Assembly (NCBI GenBank): GCA_900545185.1
Contig: UQYH01000027.1
Coordinates: forward strand, 1-22,291
Source: an uncultured Eubacteriales bacterium
GTDB lineage: Bacteria > Bacillota > Clostridia > UBA1381 > UBA9506
Direction: 5' to 3'
Length of the DNA: 22,291 nucleotides
Both the position numbers and the translations under genes were made by a program. The notes beneath the pieces were generated by a model that ran no database searches, was not told the DNA's origin, and worked only from the letters and a program-made list of their open reading frames with translations. This document shows, piece by piece, positions 22,289 through 22,291 of the stretch (its first letter is position 1; each line of letters begins with the position of its first letter).

Positions 22289-22291
22289 TAT

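Overview
The window looks like a piece of a low- to mid-GC, endospore-forming, anaerobic Firmicute, most likely a clostridial (Oscillospirales-type) chromosome. Evidence for this is a spore protease gene (gpr), a HydE-type [FeFe]-hydrogenase maturase, an SLH-anchored CAP-domain surface protein, a YugP-type zinc peptidase, the diadenylate cyclase pair cdaA-cdaR, sigma-A promoters close to consensus and strong AGGAGG-type ribosome binding sites. The taxonomic placement is inference from gene content only; there is no 16S gene here.

Layout. A partial tRNA-Glu(CTC) lies at the left edge on the minus strand with its own promoter. Then follow, on the plus strand, topB (DNA topoisomerase III), a YugP-type membrane zinc peptidase, a repeat-bearing spacer, an A+T-richer mgtC-type gene, a single-domain GlmU-like nucleotidyltransferase and an overlapping corrinoid adenosyltransferase. 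Next comes a fluoride-type riboswitch with a terminator platform, placed ahead of a cation:proton antiporter gene that appears broken by an internal deletion and a frameshift. An alpha/beta hydrolase and an M20 peptidase follow, ending at a strong terminator. A secreted copper-amine-oxidase-N-like protein (minus) is divergent from gpr (plus), which converges on cdaR.

The minus-strand run prfA - LacI/solute-binding fusion - cdaA - cdaR (15.6 to 10.5 kb) has gaps of 15 nt or less and is probably one operon. The 739-residue fusion joins a LacI DNA-binding and sugar-sensing half to a complete type-2 solute-binding domain without a signal peptide. It places a presumed sugar-responsive cytoplasmic regulator directly upstream of the c-di-AMP synthase. 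From an interleaved divergent promoter the plus-strand operon pdxK-like - mnmA - hydE is read the other way. The last part carries a cyclophilin gene and the CAP/SLH surface protein gene, both minus, and a cluster of four hairpins running off the right edge.

The most unusual non-coding content is a palindromic array in the prfA leader. A 16-bp motif alternates in orientation at an exact 52-bp step, with 36-bp spacers, two of which fold on themselves and one of which extends the pairing of its flanking motifs. A 101-bp part of it recurs (97 of 101 identical) in the leader of the cyclophilin gene. Both copies sit directly downstream of a TTGCAA-N17-TATAAT promoter whose -10 is the end of the repeat.
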